Part shown: positions 42,691 through 50,109 of the stretch, piece after piece
Numbering within the stretch: the first letter of the stretch is position 1
Layout: every line of letters starts with the position of its first letter
From: Actinomadura spongiicola
GTDB lineage: Bacteria; Actinomycetota; Actinomycetes; Streptosporangiales; Streptosporangiaceae
Direction: 5' to 3'
DNA: 64,000 nucleotides
Assembly: GCF_003432485.1 (NCBI RefSeq)
Contig: NZ_QVNQ01000001.1
Location: forward strand, 496,001 to 560,000
Notes under the pieces: model-generated
Told to the model about the DNA's origin: nothing
Seen by the model: the letters and a program-made list of their open reading frames with translations, nothing else
The model's database searches: none
Made by a program: the position numbers and the translations under genes

Positions 42691-42848
42691 GTGTCCGTCC
42701 CTGGTGATTCGGAGGAACCGTCATAAACGGGATCTCCCGGTGCGCGGAGGTGAAAACCAGGCCTGTCGATTACGGCGCCCCTTTCGTAACCGGCAGGTAG
42801 CGTGTTGCTTCGTCTGGAATCCCGCCTATCCCCCCGGCGGAGGGCTTC

Positions 42849-44216
42849 ATGCGCATGCGCCCCCGGTCCATCCGGGCCAGGGACACGATCATCGCCGCGG
42901 TGATCGCCGCCCTCGTCCTCGGCATCACGGCCGTCGGTGTCGACGTCACCGTCCGCACGGTCGTCAAGGCCGATCTCATGCAGAACACGCAGGTCCCGGG
43001 CAGGAGGATCAGCGCGGCCGTCCGCGACGGATCATTGGAGGGGCAGATCCCGGACGGCACCCGCGGGCGGGTCCTGGTTCAGGTCGTCGAGCCGGGTGGA
43101 CGTGTGACAAACGCCACCCCGGCCGCCGCGAGTCTGCCGCCGGTGAGCAGACTCTGGCCGTCGAGCAATGTGCGCATCCGCGACTACACAGAGTGCCGTG
43201 GTGCGTGGCCGATACGTGAGTGTTCCGTCATCGAGGCCATTCGTGTCACCACCGCGCCCGAGTCCGTCGTCGTGTACTCGGCGGAGCGGCTCCCGTCCTA
43301 CCTGGTGAACGGGCTGCTGGAGATGATCCTGGCGCTGGCCGTCCTGCTACTCACCTGTCTCGTCGCGTGGATCACCTGGCGCGTCGTCGGCCGGACCCTC
43401 GGCCCGGTCGAGGCGATCCGCGTCCAACTCGCCGTGATCAGTGCCACGGACCTGAGCCGCCGCGTCCCCGAACCGCTGCGCGAGGACGAGATAGGCCAGC
43501 TCGCCCGCACCGCCAACGCCACCCTCGACCGGCTCGAACGCGCCGTCGCGCGACAGCGGCAGTTCGCCTCCGACGCGTCCCATGAGCTGCGCACGCCCAT
43601 CACGGCACTGCGCGCCAACCTGGAGGACGCCTCGATGCACCCGGAGGACAACGACCTCCACGCCGTCGTCGAGTCGGCGCTGCGCGACACCGACCGGCTG
43701 GAGGCGATCATCACCGACCTGCTGCTGCTCGCCCGCATCGGCACCGGCGGGATGCTCGCCCTGGAGCCGATCGACCTGTCCGAGCTGGCCTCCACCGAGA
43801 TCCGCCGACGCTCCTTCAACCGGAAGATCAATACACAGCTCTACCGGCATGTGATGGTGCGCGGCGTCCGCGTGCAGCTCGCCCGGCTCCTCGGCAACCT
43901 CCTGGACAACGCCGAACGCTACGCCGACTCGACCATCACGCTGGAGGTGACCCGCAAGAACGGGCACGCGGTCCTCACCGTCACCGACGACGGCGTCGGC
44001 ATCGCCCCCGCCGACCGCGAACGCGTCTTCGAACGCTTCACCCGCCTCGACACCGCCCGCAGCCGCCACGCGGGCGGCACCGGCCTCGGCCTCGCGATCG
44101 CCCGCGAGGTCGCCCAGGCGCACGGCGGAACGCTCCGCGTCGAGGACCACCCGCACGGTGCCCGCTTCGCGCTCCGCCTCCCCCTGATCACCACCCTGGA
44201 ACGCCTGCCACGTTGA
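42849..44216 (+). CDS. orphan sensor histidine kinase
   Basis: 455 residues. N-terminal membrane helix (about 13-30), an extracytoplasmic sensor of roughly 120 residues with Cys116 and Cys125 possibly forming a disulfide, a second helix (about 153-178), HAMP (PVEAIRVQLAVISATDLSRR), HisKA with FASDASHELRTPITAL (His245) and HATPase_c (GNLLDNAERYADST, GIAPADRERVFERF, GGTGLGLAIAREV). No response regulator is adjacent, so the partner must be elsewhere. ATG 42849 is followed by a second ATG at 42855. A terminator hairpin overlaps its stop and the convergent YceI gene. Confidence 0.9.
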   Translation: MRMRPRSIRARDTIIAAVIAALVLGITAVGVDVTVRTVVKADLMQNTQVPGRRISAAVRDGSLEGQIPDGTRGRVLVQVVEPGGRVTNATPAAASLPPVSRLWPSSNVRIRDYTECRGAWPIRECSVIEAIRVTTAPESVVVYSAERLPSYLVNGLLEMILALAVLLLTCLVAWITWRVVGRTLGPVEAIRVQLAVISATDLSRRVPEPLREDEIGQLARTANATLDRLERAVARQRQFASDASHELRTPITALRANLEDASMHPEDNDLHAVVESALRDTDRLEAIITDLLLLARIGTGGMLALEPIDLSELASTEIRRRSFNRKINTQLYRHVMVRGVRVQLARLLGNLLDNAERYADSTITLEVTRKNGHAVLTVTDDGVGIAPADRERVFERFTRLDTARSRHAGGTGLGLAIAREVAQAHGGTLRVEDHPHGARFALRLPLITTLERLPR

Positions 44217-44255
44217 CATGCGGCGTGCCGCCCCTCCCGACACGCCGCAGGTCAA
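44213..44255. terminator. bidirectional terminator between convergent genes
   Basis: ttgacatgcggcgtg (44213-44227) and cacgccgcaggtcaa (44241-44255) pair at 14 of 15 positions around a 13-nt loop. It starts within the kinase stop codon and ends 7 bp before the YceI gene's stop. Confidence 0.8.
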
Positions 44256-44262
44256 CAAGGAT

Positions 44263-44811
44263 TCAGGCGCGGACGGCCTGGACCTCCAGCAGCAGGTCGA
44301 CCTTGTCGCCGAGCAGGGCCTTGTCGCCCTTCAGCGGCACGTTGAACTCGATGCCCCAGTCCTTGCGGTTGATCGTGGTGGAGGCGGAGAACCCGGCGCG
44401 CGTCCCGCCCCAGGGGTCCTCGGCGACGCCGTTGAACTCGACCTCCAGGCTGACCGGACGGGTCACGCCCTTGATCGTCAGGTCGCCGTCCAGGTAGTAC
44501 TCGCCGTCCTCGGCGCGCACGCCCGTGGTCACGAACGTCATGGTCGGGTGGTTCTCCACGTCGAGGACGTCGGCGGTGCGCACGTGCGCGTCCCGGTCGG
44601 CGTTACGGGTGTCCAGCGAAGCGACCTTGATCTCCGCCGTGGCGGTGGACTCGGCGAGCTCCTCCGCGATCTGCACGGACCCGCTGAACTCGGTGAACGT
44701 GCCCCGCACCTTGGTCATCAGGTGCCGGATGACGAAGGTGACCTCGGAGTGCGCGGGGTCGATGTTCCAGGTACCGGCGGTCAGTCCGGGCGCGACGGCG
44801 GTGATGCTCAT
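44263..44811 (-). CDS. YceI-family protein
   Basis: 182 residues of the YceI lipocalin-like fold: AGTWNIDPAHSEVTFVIRH, VRGTFTEFSGSVQIAEE, VASLDTRNADRDAHVR, DVLDVENHPTMTFVT, GDLTIKGVTRPVSL, WGGTRAGFSAST, NRKDWGIEFN. No signal peptide, so it is likely cytoplasmic, binding polyisoprenoid-type lipids. ATG 44811 has SD AGGAG. A near-consensus promoter and two TTGARNNTTCAA dyads precede it, so it is probably repressed by a MarR-type factor outside this window. Confidence 0.95.
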   Translation of the reverse strand: MSITAVAPGLTAGTWNIDPAHSEVTFVIRHLMTKVRGTFTEFSGSVQIAEELAESTATAEIKVASLDTRNADRDAHVRTADVLDVENHPTMTFVTTGVRAEDGEYYLDGDLTIKGVTRPVSLEVEFNGVAEDPWGGTRAGFSASTTINRKDWGIEFNVPLKGDKALLGDKVDLLLEVQAVRA

Positions 44812-44825
44812 GCTGGCTCCTATGC

Positions 44826-44837
44826 TTGAAACTTCAA
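44826..44837. promoter_or_regulatory. operator dyad 1 upstream of yceI
   Basis: TTGAAACTTCAA is a 12-bp palindrome (TTGAA-AC-TTCAA) lying just downstream of the predicted yceI transcription start. It is 30 bp (about three helical turns) from the second dyad. Confidence 0.6.
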
Positions 44838-44848
44838 CGACATCTCGA

Positions 44849-44878
44849 AGATTAGTTGAGGGTTCAAGAACATGTCAA
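44849..44878 (-). promoter_or_regulatory. yceI promoter with -35 TTGACA and -10 TAATCT
   Basis: On the minus strand TTGACA (44878-44873) and TAATCT (44854-44849) are separated by 18 bp, close to consensus. Transcription would begin near 44842. Operator dyad 2 lies inside the spacer. Confidence 0.65.
44856..44867. promoter_or_regulatory. operator dyad 2 inside the yceI promoter spacer
   Basis: TTGAGGGTTCAA is the second copy of the TTGARNNTTCAA motif. Binding here would cover the -35/-10 spacer, so it should repress transcription. Confidence 0.55.
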
Positions 44879-44987
44879 ACCCGGATCGCTGACTCTCCGA
44901 CCCGAAGCCCGTACGCGACACCCACGCCCTCAAGGTAGACGCAAACCACCCATCCCAGACTCCGCCGCCGCAAGGCCAGATTCGGCC

Positions 44988-45125
44988 TCAACCACCCCAC
45001 GCGAGAAGCAGCAAGCCAAGCAGCACCAACCCCAGGCCGACCCCCACGATCACGCCGTGCACGATGCCCCGGGCATACCGGTCGGACGGCCCCCGATGCC
45101 GCGCGGGTGCCCGGTAGCCGTTCAC
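44988..45125 (-). CDS. 45-residue single-helix membrane protein
   Basis: GTG 45125 overlaps the TGA of the ATP-binding gene (GTGA), implying translational coupling. The product begins VNGYRAPARHRGPSDRYARG and ends in a membrane helix with GLVLLGLLLLAWGG. No family recognised. The overlap and the clean helix favour a real gene. Confidence 0.55.
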   Translation of the reverse strand: MNGYRAPARHRGPSDRYARGIVHGVIVGVGLGLVLLGLLLLAWGG

Positions 45126-45580
45126 GTGAACCTCACCTTGAACCAGACCTTGACCGCGTCGTCGGGCAGAGCCGTGATGCCCCACTGCTCGCAGAACGCC
45201 TCGACGAGTTCCAGCCCACGCCCACATTCGGCGTCCGGCGCGGGCGACTGCTTGCGCGGCCACACACCGTCCGCCCGCCGGTCATTGTGCACAGCGACTT
45301 CCGCCCACTCGCCGTCCAGCAGGTAGGTCACCCGCACAAAACGCCCCGTCCCATAGAGGATCGCGTTCGTGAGGATCTCCGACAGCGCCTGAACGGCATC
45401 GTCGGTGACCGAGTGCCCGACCCCGAACTCCTGCCGGAGAACGTCCCGCAGCCACTGCCGCCCGACCGACACGTTCCCCATCTCGGTCTCCAACCGAAGA
45501 GACCCCTTCACCAGCCGCCGCTGGCCGTCCAGGCCCTCCCGAGTCATGAGCCGCCTGCCCACCCGTCCGACGATGCCCAT
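45122..45580 (-). CDS. ATP-binding protein, RsbW-like anti-sigma type
   Basis: 152 residues from ATG 45580 (SD GAGGGG). GHKL features: VTDDAVQALSEILTNAILYG (N-box with the Glu/Asn), VAVHNDRRADGV (G1-like Asp/Asn variant) and GRGLELVEAF (GxGL). Such ATPases near XRE/DUF397 genes in actinomycetes are usually annotated as regulators of development or antibiotic production, as here. Upstream frame extension to 45640 is Gly/Asp-rich and lacks an SD. Divergent from the XRE gene at 45763. Confidence 0.85.
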   Translation of the reverse strand: MGIVGRVGRRLMTREGLDGQRRLVKGSLRLETEMGNVSVGRQWLRDVLRQEFGVGHSVTDDAVQALSEILTNAILYGTGRFVRVTYLLDGEWAEVAVHNDRRADGVWPRKQSPAPDAECGRGLELVEAFCEQWGITALPDDAVKVWFKVRFT

Positions 45581-45762
45581 CAGGCCGTCCCCTCGTCCAG
45601 CGCGGACGTATCCCGTCGAATCCCCAGAAGACCCGAACACGCCGCGTTATGAGTCGCTACGCTCCGAGTGTTGGTGACCATCCGTGAGATGGCAACCGCT
45701 TTGCGTGACCTAGTTCAGAAAATCTGCGGTCATCCGATGGATGAACTTCCCGGGAGGTAACG

Positions 45763-46635
45763 ATGGCGACAAGACGGACGAGCCCCACGGTGCGCCGCCG
45801 ACGTCTGGCCGCGATCATGCGCCAGCTCCGCAAGGACGCGAAGAAGACCCGCGAAGAGGCGGCGACGTTCGCCGGAATCAGCCCGGTCACGATCAGCCGC
45901 ATCGAAGCCGCCGCCCACAACCCCAAGCCCGGCGACATCGCCATGCTGTGCCGCTTCTACTCCCTCAGCGACCGCGAGACCGACGAACTGGTCACCCTGG
46001 CCCGCCAATGCCGCATCAAGGGCTGGTGGCAGAAGTACGACCTCCCGGAATTCGTCAGCGCCTACACCGGGCTGGAGGAAGAGGCCAGTACCCTTCAGGA
46101 CTACAGCCTGGATGTGATTCCCGGCCCACTCCAGACGGACGCCTATGTCAGGGCACTACACGCGGCAGACTTGCGGGCTTACTCTGAAGAGGAAATCGAT
46201 CGAACGGTCGCCGTTCGCATGAAGCGGCAGGAACGCTTCGTTGGGGATGAGCCGTTGAAAAGTTGGTTCGTCCTCAACGAGGATGCGATCCGGCGACGGG
46301 TCGGAGGCTCAGCTGTGATGCGCGATCAACTTGAACACCTGGTGGCCATATCTCAGCGCGACAGTGTGGATCTCCAGGTCCTGCCCTTCGCGGCGGGGGC
46401 CCATCCGGCTATCGCCACTGGTGGTTTCAGCATCCTCGGCTTCCCCGAACCAGTTGACCCGGACGTTGTCTACCTTGAGCTTCGCCCAATCGGACTGTAC
46501 CTCGAGCAGGCAGACGAGATCGCAACATACTCTGCGGTGTTCGATCAACTACGCGCTCGCGCTCTTGGCCCCGAAGAGTCGCGCTCGCTGATCAAGGAAG
46601 CAGCTAGAACCCACGGTGAAGAGGTAGCTAAATGA
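45763..46635 (+). CDS. XRE-family regulator with DUF5753 domain
   Basis: 290 residues. N-terminal cro/C1-type helix-turn-helix (MRQLRKDAKKTREEAATFAG, then SPVTISRIEAAAHNPKPGDI), followed by DUF5753 (YTGLEEEASTLQDYSLDVIP, VIPGPLQTDAYVRALH, QDRFVGDE-like segment here QERFVGDEPLKSWFVLNEDA, LQVLPFAAGAHPAIATGGFS). This is the typical partner of DUF397 proteins in actinomycetes, the Bld-type regulatory pair. The last codon overlaps the start of the DUF397 gene (ATGA). Confidence 0.93.
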   Translation: MATRRTSPTVRRRRLAAIMRQLRKDAKKTREEAATFAGISPVTISRIEAAAHNPKPGDIAMLCRFYSLSDRETDELVTLARQCRIKGWWQKYDLPEFVSAYTGLEEEASTLQDYSLDVIPGPLQTDAYVRALHAADLRAYSEEEIDRTVAVRMKRQERFVGDEPLKSWFVLNEDAIRRRVGGSAVMRDQLEHLVAISQRDSVDLQVLPFAAGAHPAIATGGFSILGFPEPVDPDVVYLELRPIGLYLEQADEIATYSAVFDQLRARALGPEESRSLIKEAARTHGEEVAK

Positions 46636-46892
46636 GAGTGATCCACGAACTCACGTGGCGCAAGAGCAGTCGCAGTGGGAACAACGGAGCGTGCGTCGAG
46701 GTGGCGTCCTGGAGGATCAGCAGTCATAGCGGTGATGGCGGAGTTGATTGTGTTGAGGTTGGGGGGTGTGAGTGCTGTGGGACGGCTGTGCGGGACAGCA
46801 AGGACCCTGATGGGCCGAAGTTGGCGTTCAGCGTCGCGTCCTGGCGGGCCTTCCACGCTGACGTCCTGGCTGGACGATACGACCTGACGTAG
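46632..46892 (+). CDS. DUF397 protein with duplicated N-terminal motif
   Basis: 86 residues, ATG 46632 overlapping the XRE stop (ATGA). The DUF397 signature W-R-K-S-S-x-S-x2-x-x-C-V-E-V is present twice in tandem: TWRKSSRSGNNGACVEVA at residues 8-25 and SWRISSHSGDGGVDCVEV immediately after, while the usual C-terminal part (VRDSKDPDGPKLAFSVASWR, then FHADVLAG) occurs once. DUF397 proteins bind partner XRE regulators. The duplication looks like an internal tandem repeat; base identity of the copies was not measured. Confidence 0.9.
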   Translation: MRVIHELTWRKSSRSGNNGACVEVASWRISSHSGDGGVDCVEVGGCECCGTAVRDSKDPDGPKLAFSVASWRAFHADVLAGRYDLT

Positions 46893-46935
46893 TTGCCCCG
46901 GAATTTGAGTGCGTCGCCCTGGGGGAGCGGCGGGC

Positions 46936-47673
46936 TTACAGGCGTGAGGTCAGTACGGCGATCTCGGGGGATGGGTCGAAGCCGTGGTCGATCAGCCAGG
47001 GGATGGCTCGCAGGCATCGCAGTGACCACCAGGCGTGGATCACGTCGAGATCCACGTCGGTGCCGTAGCCCGCGATGACGTCGTTGAGGCGCTCCGGATG
47101 TCCGAGGGTCAGGGTGGCGAGGTCGAAGAGGGCGTCGCCCTGGCTTGCTTCGGTCCAATCGATGACGCCGGTGATCTTGTCGCCGTGGACGAACACGTGG
47201 GCGACCTGGAGATCGCCGTGAATGAATACGGGTGTCCAGGGGCGGAGGGCGGCCTTGGCGATCCGGCGGCTACGGGTGACCACTTTGGTGGGGAGGACGC
47301 CGTTGGTGAGGAGCCACTCGCATTGGTCGTCGAGCTCCGAGGCGATCTCGTTGTGGCTTCGTCCCGGCCAGGGGGGCAGTGGCGCTTCGTGGAGCATCCG
47401 TGCGGCGGCGCCCGCGGCGGCCCATGCCGCCGGTGACGCGTTCGATGGCTTGCCGAGGCGGGCGAGTGCCGTTCCTGGGAGGGCGGCGAGCGCGAGCACG
47501 GGCGGGTTCCGCCACAGGATTCCAGGAGTCGGAATCGGCGCCAGGGCCATCGCCTCGACCTCGAGGCCGGTGCGCGCCTGATCGGCGTCGATCTTCAGGA
47601 ACACGTCACCAACGCGTAGGGTCGCGCACTCCTGGTGGGCGACGACGACCTCGACCTCCTCCACGTTCGCCAT
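46936..47673 (-). CDS. aminoglycoside phosphotransferase-family protein
   Basis: 245 residues. APH/choline-kinase fold motifs: VFIHGDLQVAHVFVHG (catalytic Asp with HxDxxxxN variant; His/Gln instead of the usual Asn) and ITGVIDWTEASQGDALFDL (metal-binding Asp). An N-terminal lobe (VFLKIDADQARTGLEVEA) carries the Lys. Substrate unknown; the class includes resistance enzymes and sugar kinases. ATG 47673 has no SD and may be leaderless. GC3 is somewhat lower than neighbours. Confidence 0.78.
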   Translation of the reverse strand: MANVEEVEVVVAHQECATLRVGDVFLKIDADQARTGLEVEAMALAPIPTPGILWRNPPVLALAALPGTALARLGKPSNASPAAWAAAGAAARMLHEAPLPPWPGRSHNEIASELDDQCEWLLTNGVLPTKVVTRSRRIAKAALRPWTPVFIHGDLQVAHVFVHGDKITGVIDWTEASQGDALFDLATLTLGHPERLNDVIAGYGTDVDLDVIHAWWSLRCLRAIPWLIDHGFDPSPEIAVLTSRL

Positions 47674-47772
47674 TATTGCGGCGGTGATCGCCGATGTCGC
47701 CAGGTTTATTGTGTGCGGCTGCGCGGCTGAGGCGGAGGTTTTGGCGATGGCAAGGCTGTTGAAAACTGACGA

Positions 47773-47801
47773 TTGACGGTGTCGGAGGTGCGAGATACCG
47801 T
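47773..47801 (+). promoter_or_regulatory. promoter of the DUF4360 gene
   Basis: TTGACG (47773-47778), a 17-bp spacer and TACCGT (47796-47801) match the sigma-70-type actinomycete promoter. Start would be near 47808, giving a leader of about 87 nt. Confidence 0.5.
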
Positions 47802-47894
47802 CCGACCAGTTCTCAGTTTCCGTCCAATGTTGGGCGTTCGAGCGGTTTGGAAGACGCCGCTATGGTCGGTCGTTGCCGGTGAAATGGGGATCGC

Positions 47895-48545
47895 ATGCGT
47901 AAGGGGCTTGCCATTTCCGCCGTGGTCGTTGCGGGGCTGGCCGTGACAGTGACCTCGGCCGCACCGGCGGCGGCCGGTTCTCGGCCCGTCCGGGAACCGG
48001 ACGGGGTCACCGTCGAGATCGTTGGCTACTACGGCTCCGGGTGCCCGACCGGCACCGTCTGGGCGGCCATCCTGTCGGACAACAAGCGATTGAGCGTCCA
48101 CTACGAGGGCCCCTTGGCGCAGACGGGCGGTTCGTCGCATCCCCTGGACCGACGCAAGACCTGCAAGGTCGTCCTGAAACTCATCGTGCCAAAGGGCTTC
48201 ACCTACGCCATCTCGTCATCGTCCAACGCTGGTGACGCCTTCATGGAGGAAGGCGCGTACGCCACGGTGAAGCTCGGCCACTTCTTCCAGGAGTCCACGC
48301 CGTCAGAGGTCACGCATACCATCTACGGCCCCTTCGGCGACAGGTGGCGGTTTGCGGACCGCCCGCCGTCGGACTCGATTATCTGGAAGCCGTGCAACGT
48401 GGACTGGAACCTCAACTTCACCAGTGACCTTCAGGCTTACCAAGGAAGCTCGGAGCCATCGAAGATCAGTTACATCTCCATGGAGACCGAGGACGCCTCT
48501 TCCCACCACCACCTCTACGACCTTGCCTGGAAGACCTGCCCCTAG
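47895..48545 (+). CDS. secreted DUF4360 protein
   Basis: 216 residues. Signal peptide MRKGLAISAVVVAGLAVTVT ending APAAAG (cleavage after AAA). The DUF4360 pattern has YYGSGCPTGTVWAAIL, then RRKTCKVVLKLIVPKGFTYA, several Cys, WKPCNVDWNLNF and the terminal DLAWKTCP. The family is secreted, possibly calcium- or wall-associated, of unknown role. A truncated second copy with the same C-terminal motif lies at 50110-50496. Confidence 0.88.
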   Translation: MRKGLAISAVVVAGLAVTVTSAAPAAAGSRPVREPDGVTVEIVGYYGSGCPTGTVWAAILSDNKRLSVHYEGPLAQTGGSSHPLDRRKTCKVVLKLIVPKGFTYAISSSSNAGDAFMEEGAYATVKLGHFFQESTPSEVTHTIYGPFGDRWRFADRPPSDSIIWKPCNVDWNLNFTSDLQAYQGSSEPSKISYISMETEDASSHHHLYDLAWKTCP

Positions 48546-48603
48546 TCCGACCGTCCGGCCCCTCAGAGCTGGTGGCCCTGGACAAACTCGATACGCAACC
48601 CCC

Positions 48604-48625
48604 TAGCCCGCCAAAGGCGGGACTA
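48604..48625. terminator. hairpin terminator between convergent genes
   Basis: cccgcc-aaa-ggcggg (48607-48621) flanked by tag/cta gives a compact stem, 60 bases after the DUF4360 stop and just before the 3' end of the leftward gene at 48626. Confidence 0.6.
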
Positions 48626-49135
48626 TCAGGTGGCGGGCCACAAGCGCACAATGTACGTTTCCCGCCCTTGCAGCAGAGCCCAGTCCGCCTGAAACTGTGC
48701 ATCCTCGAAATCTGTCGAACCGGATTCGGCCGCGCGGTAAAGCTCGGCTGCGTCCATCCCATGGCCGGTGACACGGACGTGGTAAGTACCTGGGGCAGGG
48801 AGTTCGAACCTGTTGACGCTTGCCTCGCCATCGCTGACGGTGATGACACCTGAGGGTGTCGTAAGTTCGCAGGTTTCGGGGCCGATCTCAGCGTGGTCGT
48901 CAGCGATCACTGGTTCGCCGCTCCAGCTTTCCACCCGTACACGGATTCTCAGGTTGTCCTCCCCTCTGGTGAAGATCACCAGCTTGGACCCTTGACAGGC
49001 AACGAAGCCGTGTAAAGGTGTGGCCGGTATCGAGTCCGACGGCGGCTCCTGCGCATCGACCGTTATGGTTCCGTACCAGGGGCTGACCAGCCAGTCCCAA
49101 GAAGCATGGAAGTGAAAGTTCTGTTGCGCAGGCAT
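48626..49135 (-). CDS. hypothetical protein, possibly nuclease-inhibitor-like
   Basis: 169 residues starting MPAQQNFHFHASWDWLVSPW. Mostly predicted beta strands: FHASWDWLVSPWYGTITVDA, GFVACQGSKLVIFTR, RIRVRVESWSG, FELPAPGTYHVRVTGHG, GRETYIVRLWP. The pattern (a strand pair, FELPxGxYxV late) recalls Bacillus ComJ/Nin, the inhibitor of nuclease NucA, but I cannot prove homology by eye. It sits directly downstream of the frameshifted NucA/NucB gene, the usual place of an immunity gene. No signal peptide. Lower GC3 than the chromosomal core. Confidence 0.6.
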   Translation of the reverse strand: MPAQQNFHFHASWDWLVSPWYGTITVDAQEPPSDSIPATPLHGFVACQGSKLVIFTRGEDNLRIRVRVESWSGEPVIADDHAEIGPETCELTTPSGVITVSDGEASVNRFELPAPGTYHVRVTGHGMDAAELYRAAESGSTDFEDAQFQADWALLQGRETYIVRLWPAT

Positions 49136-49159
49136 TCAACCATCCATTGATTAGATGAA

Positions 49160-49194
49160 GGGGGCGAGCCCGGCTTGTGTCCCGACTCGCCCCC
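49160..49194 (-). terminator. hairpin terminator after the nuclease remnant
   Basis: gggggcgag (49160-49168) and ctcgccccc (49186-49194) form a perfect 9-bp stem, about 20 bp after the nuclease remnant's stop on the minus strand. Confidence 0.6.
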
Positions 49195-49214
49195 CGGGCC
49201 GTCACTTGAGCGTG

Positions 49215-49525
49215 TCACTTCACCTTGATGTCAAACTTGTCCTTATCGGTGATCCGATCCCAGTGATACCACAGCTTCAAGGCGATGCCTCCGGCGTTGT
49301 TGTGGTCACGGTGGACTGGGCGGGCGGAGAACATGTCCTGAACTGCGCCCCGTCCCAGTTGAACTTGCCAGCCCCGTCGTAGGTTGAGGCGAAGGGAAAC
49401 TCGTCGCACTCCTGGAGCGGCTTGCCGTCAGGGCCTTTGAGGTCGTCCCATCCGGGGAAGTTCTCGTTGCACGCCTTATCAAGCAAACCACCGCCGCACA
49501 GCGGCGGCGTTTTGTCAGAAACGGC
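49215..49525 (-). pseudogene. NucA/NucB-type deoxyribonuclease, frameshifted and truncated
   Basis: Read right to left in one frame: DKTPPLCGGGLLDKACNENF, then CDEFPFASTYDGAGKFNWDG, matching the NucA/NucB (DNA-entry nuclease) CDExPFAS core. After GAQF the frame runs into nonsense; in another frame, at the same point, the domain continues as QDMFSARPVHRDHNNAGGIA, then LKLWYHWDRITDKDKFDIKV to a stop at 49215. Adding one base restores a single open frame, so one nucleotide is missing. Upstream the first frame is closed by TAG at 49526-49528 and no start with an SD exists, so the 5' part is lost too. Confidence 0.7.
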
Positions 49526-49595
49526 CTAGTGGTCCGCGACCGTGGAACGGGGTGTCGGTGGACGGGTCGGATTAGAACCATGCCCAGGCCGACGC

Positions 49596-49958
49596 CTATT
49601 GCTCCTGGGCAATCCATGTGTCGCGGGCCCATTCGATCGTGAACAGGTACTCCTCGCGGTCGAACGTCAGCTCTGTCGACGGTAGATGACGGTTCCAGTT
49701 GTCGCCGATCAGGCGCCAGTGGACGCGGGCTCCCTGCCGACAGACCGCTACCCCGGCGCCACAGCAGTCGTGGGCACAGCCGTCGATCGGATCACCGAGG
49801 GGCAGGTATTGCTGGTTCTCACCGTTATGGAACAGGGCGCTGTCGGGGGCGAAGAACGTTTCCGGGTGTACACCGATGACGTGGCTGATTCCGTCGTGAT
49901 ACGAGTTCAGCAGCGGTATGTCGTTGATCTCGACCAGGACGTGAACACCGCGCAACAC
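49596..49958 (-). CDS. hypothetical protein
   Basis: 120 residues from GTG 49958 (VLRGVHVLVEINDIPLLNSY). It is probably soluble, with Cys pairs in DGCAHDCCGAGVAVC. A C-terminal segment (TFDREEYLFTIEWARDTWIA) is aromatic-rich. I do not recognise it. An in-frame extension reaches 50069 but is Arg-rich. It precedes the nuclease remnant on the same strand in the island between the two DUF4360 copies, so it may have been part of the same locus. Confidence 0.5.
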   Translation of the reverse strand: MLRGVHVLVEINDIPLLNSYHDGISHVIGVHPETFFAPDSALFHNGENQQYLPLGDPIDGCAHDCCGAGVAVCRQGARVHWRLIGDNWNRHLPSTELTFDREEYLFTIEWARDTWIAQEQ

Positions 49959-50109
49959 AGGAGGCCTGGAACGGAAGACGCGCAGCGCTAGCCGGTCCTG
50001 GGCCGCCGGATTCCGGTCGGGTCGGCTGCATCGTTTGGCTCTGAGATCTCGTGGGCGCCTACGCGGCATGGCCCTTTCGTGTCGTCATGGCGTCAATCAT
50101 GCTGCTGGC

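Noticed and set aside
49491-49507. Hairpin ccgccgc-aca-gcggcgg followed by TTTT
   Set aside because: Looks like a terminator on the plus strand, but it lies inside the Pro/Gly-rich codons of the nuclease remnant and no plus-strand gene precedes it.
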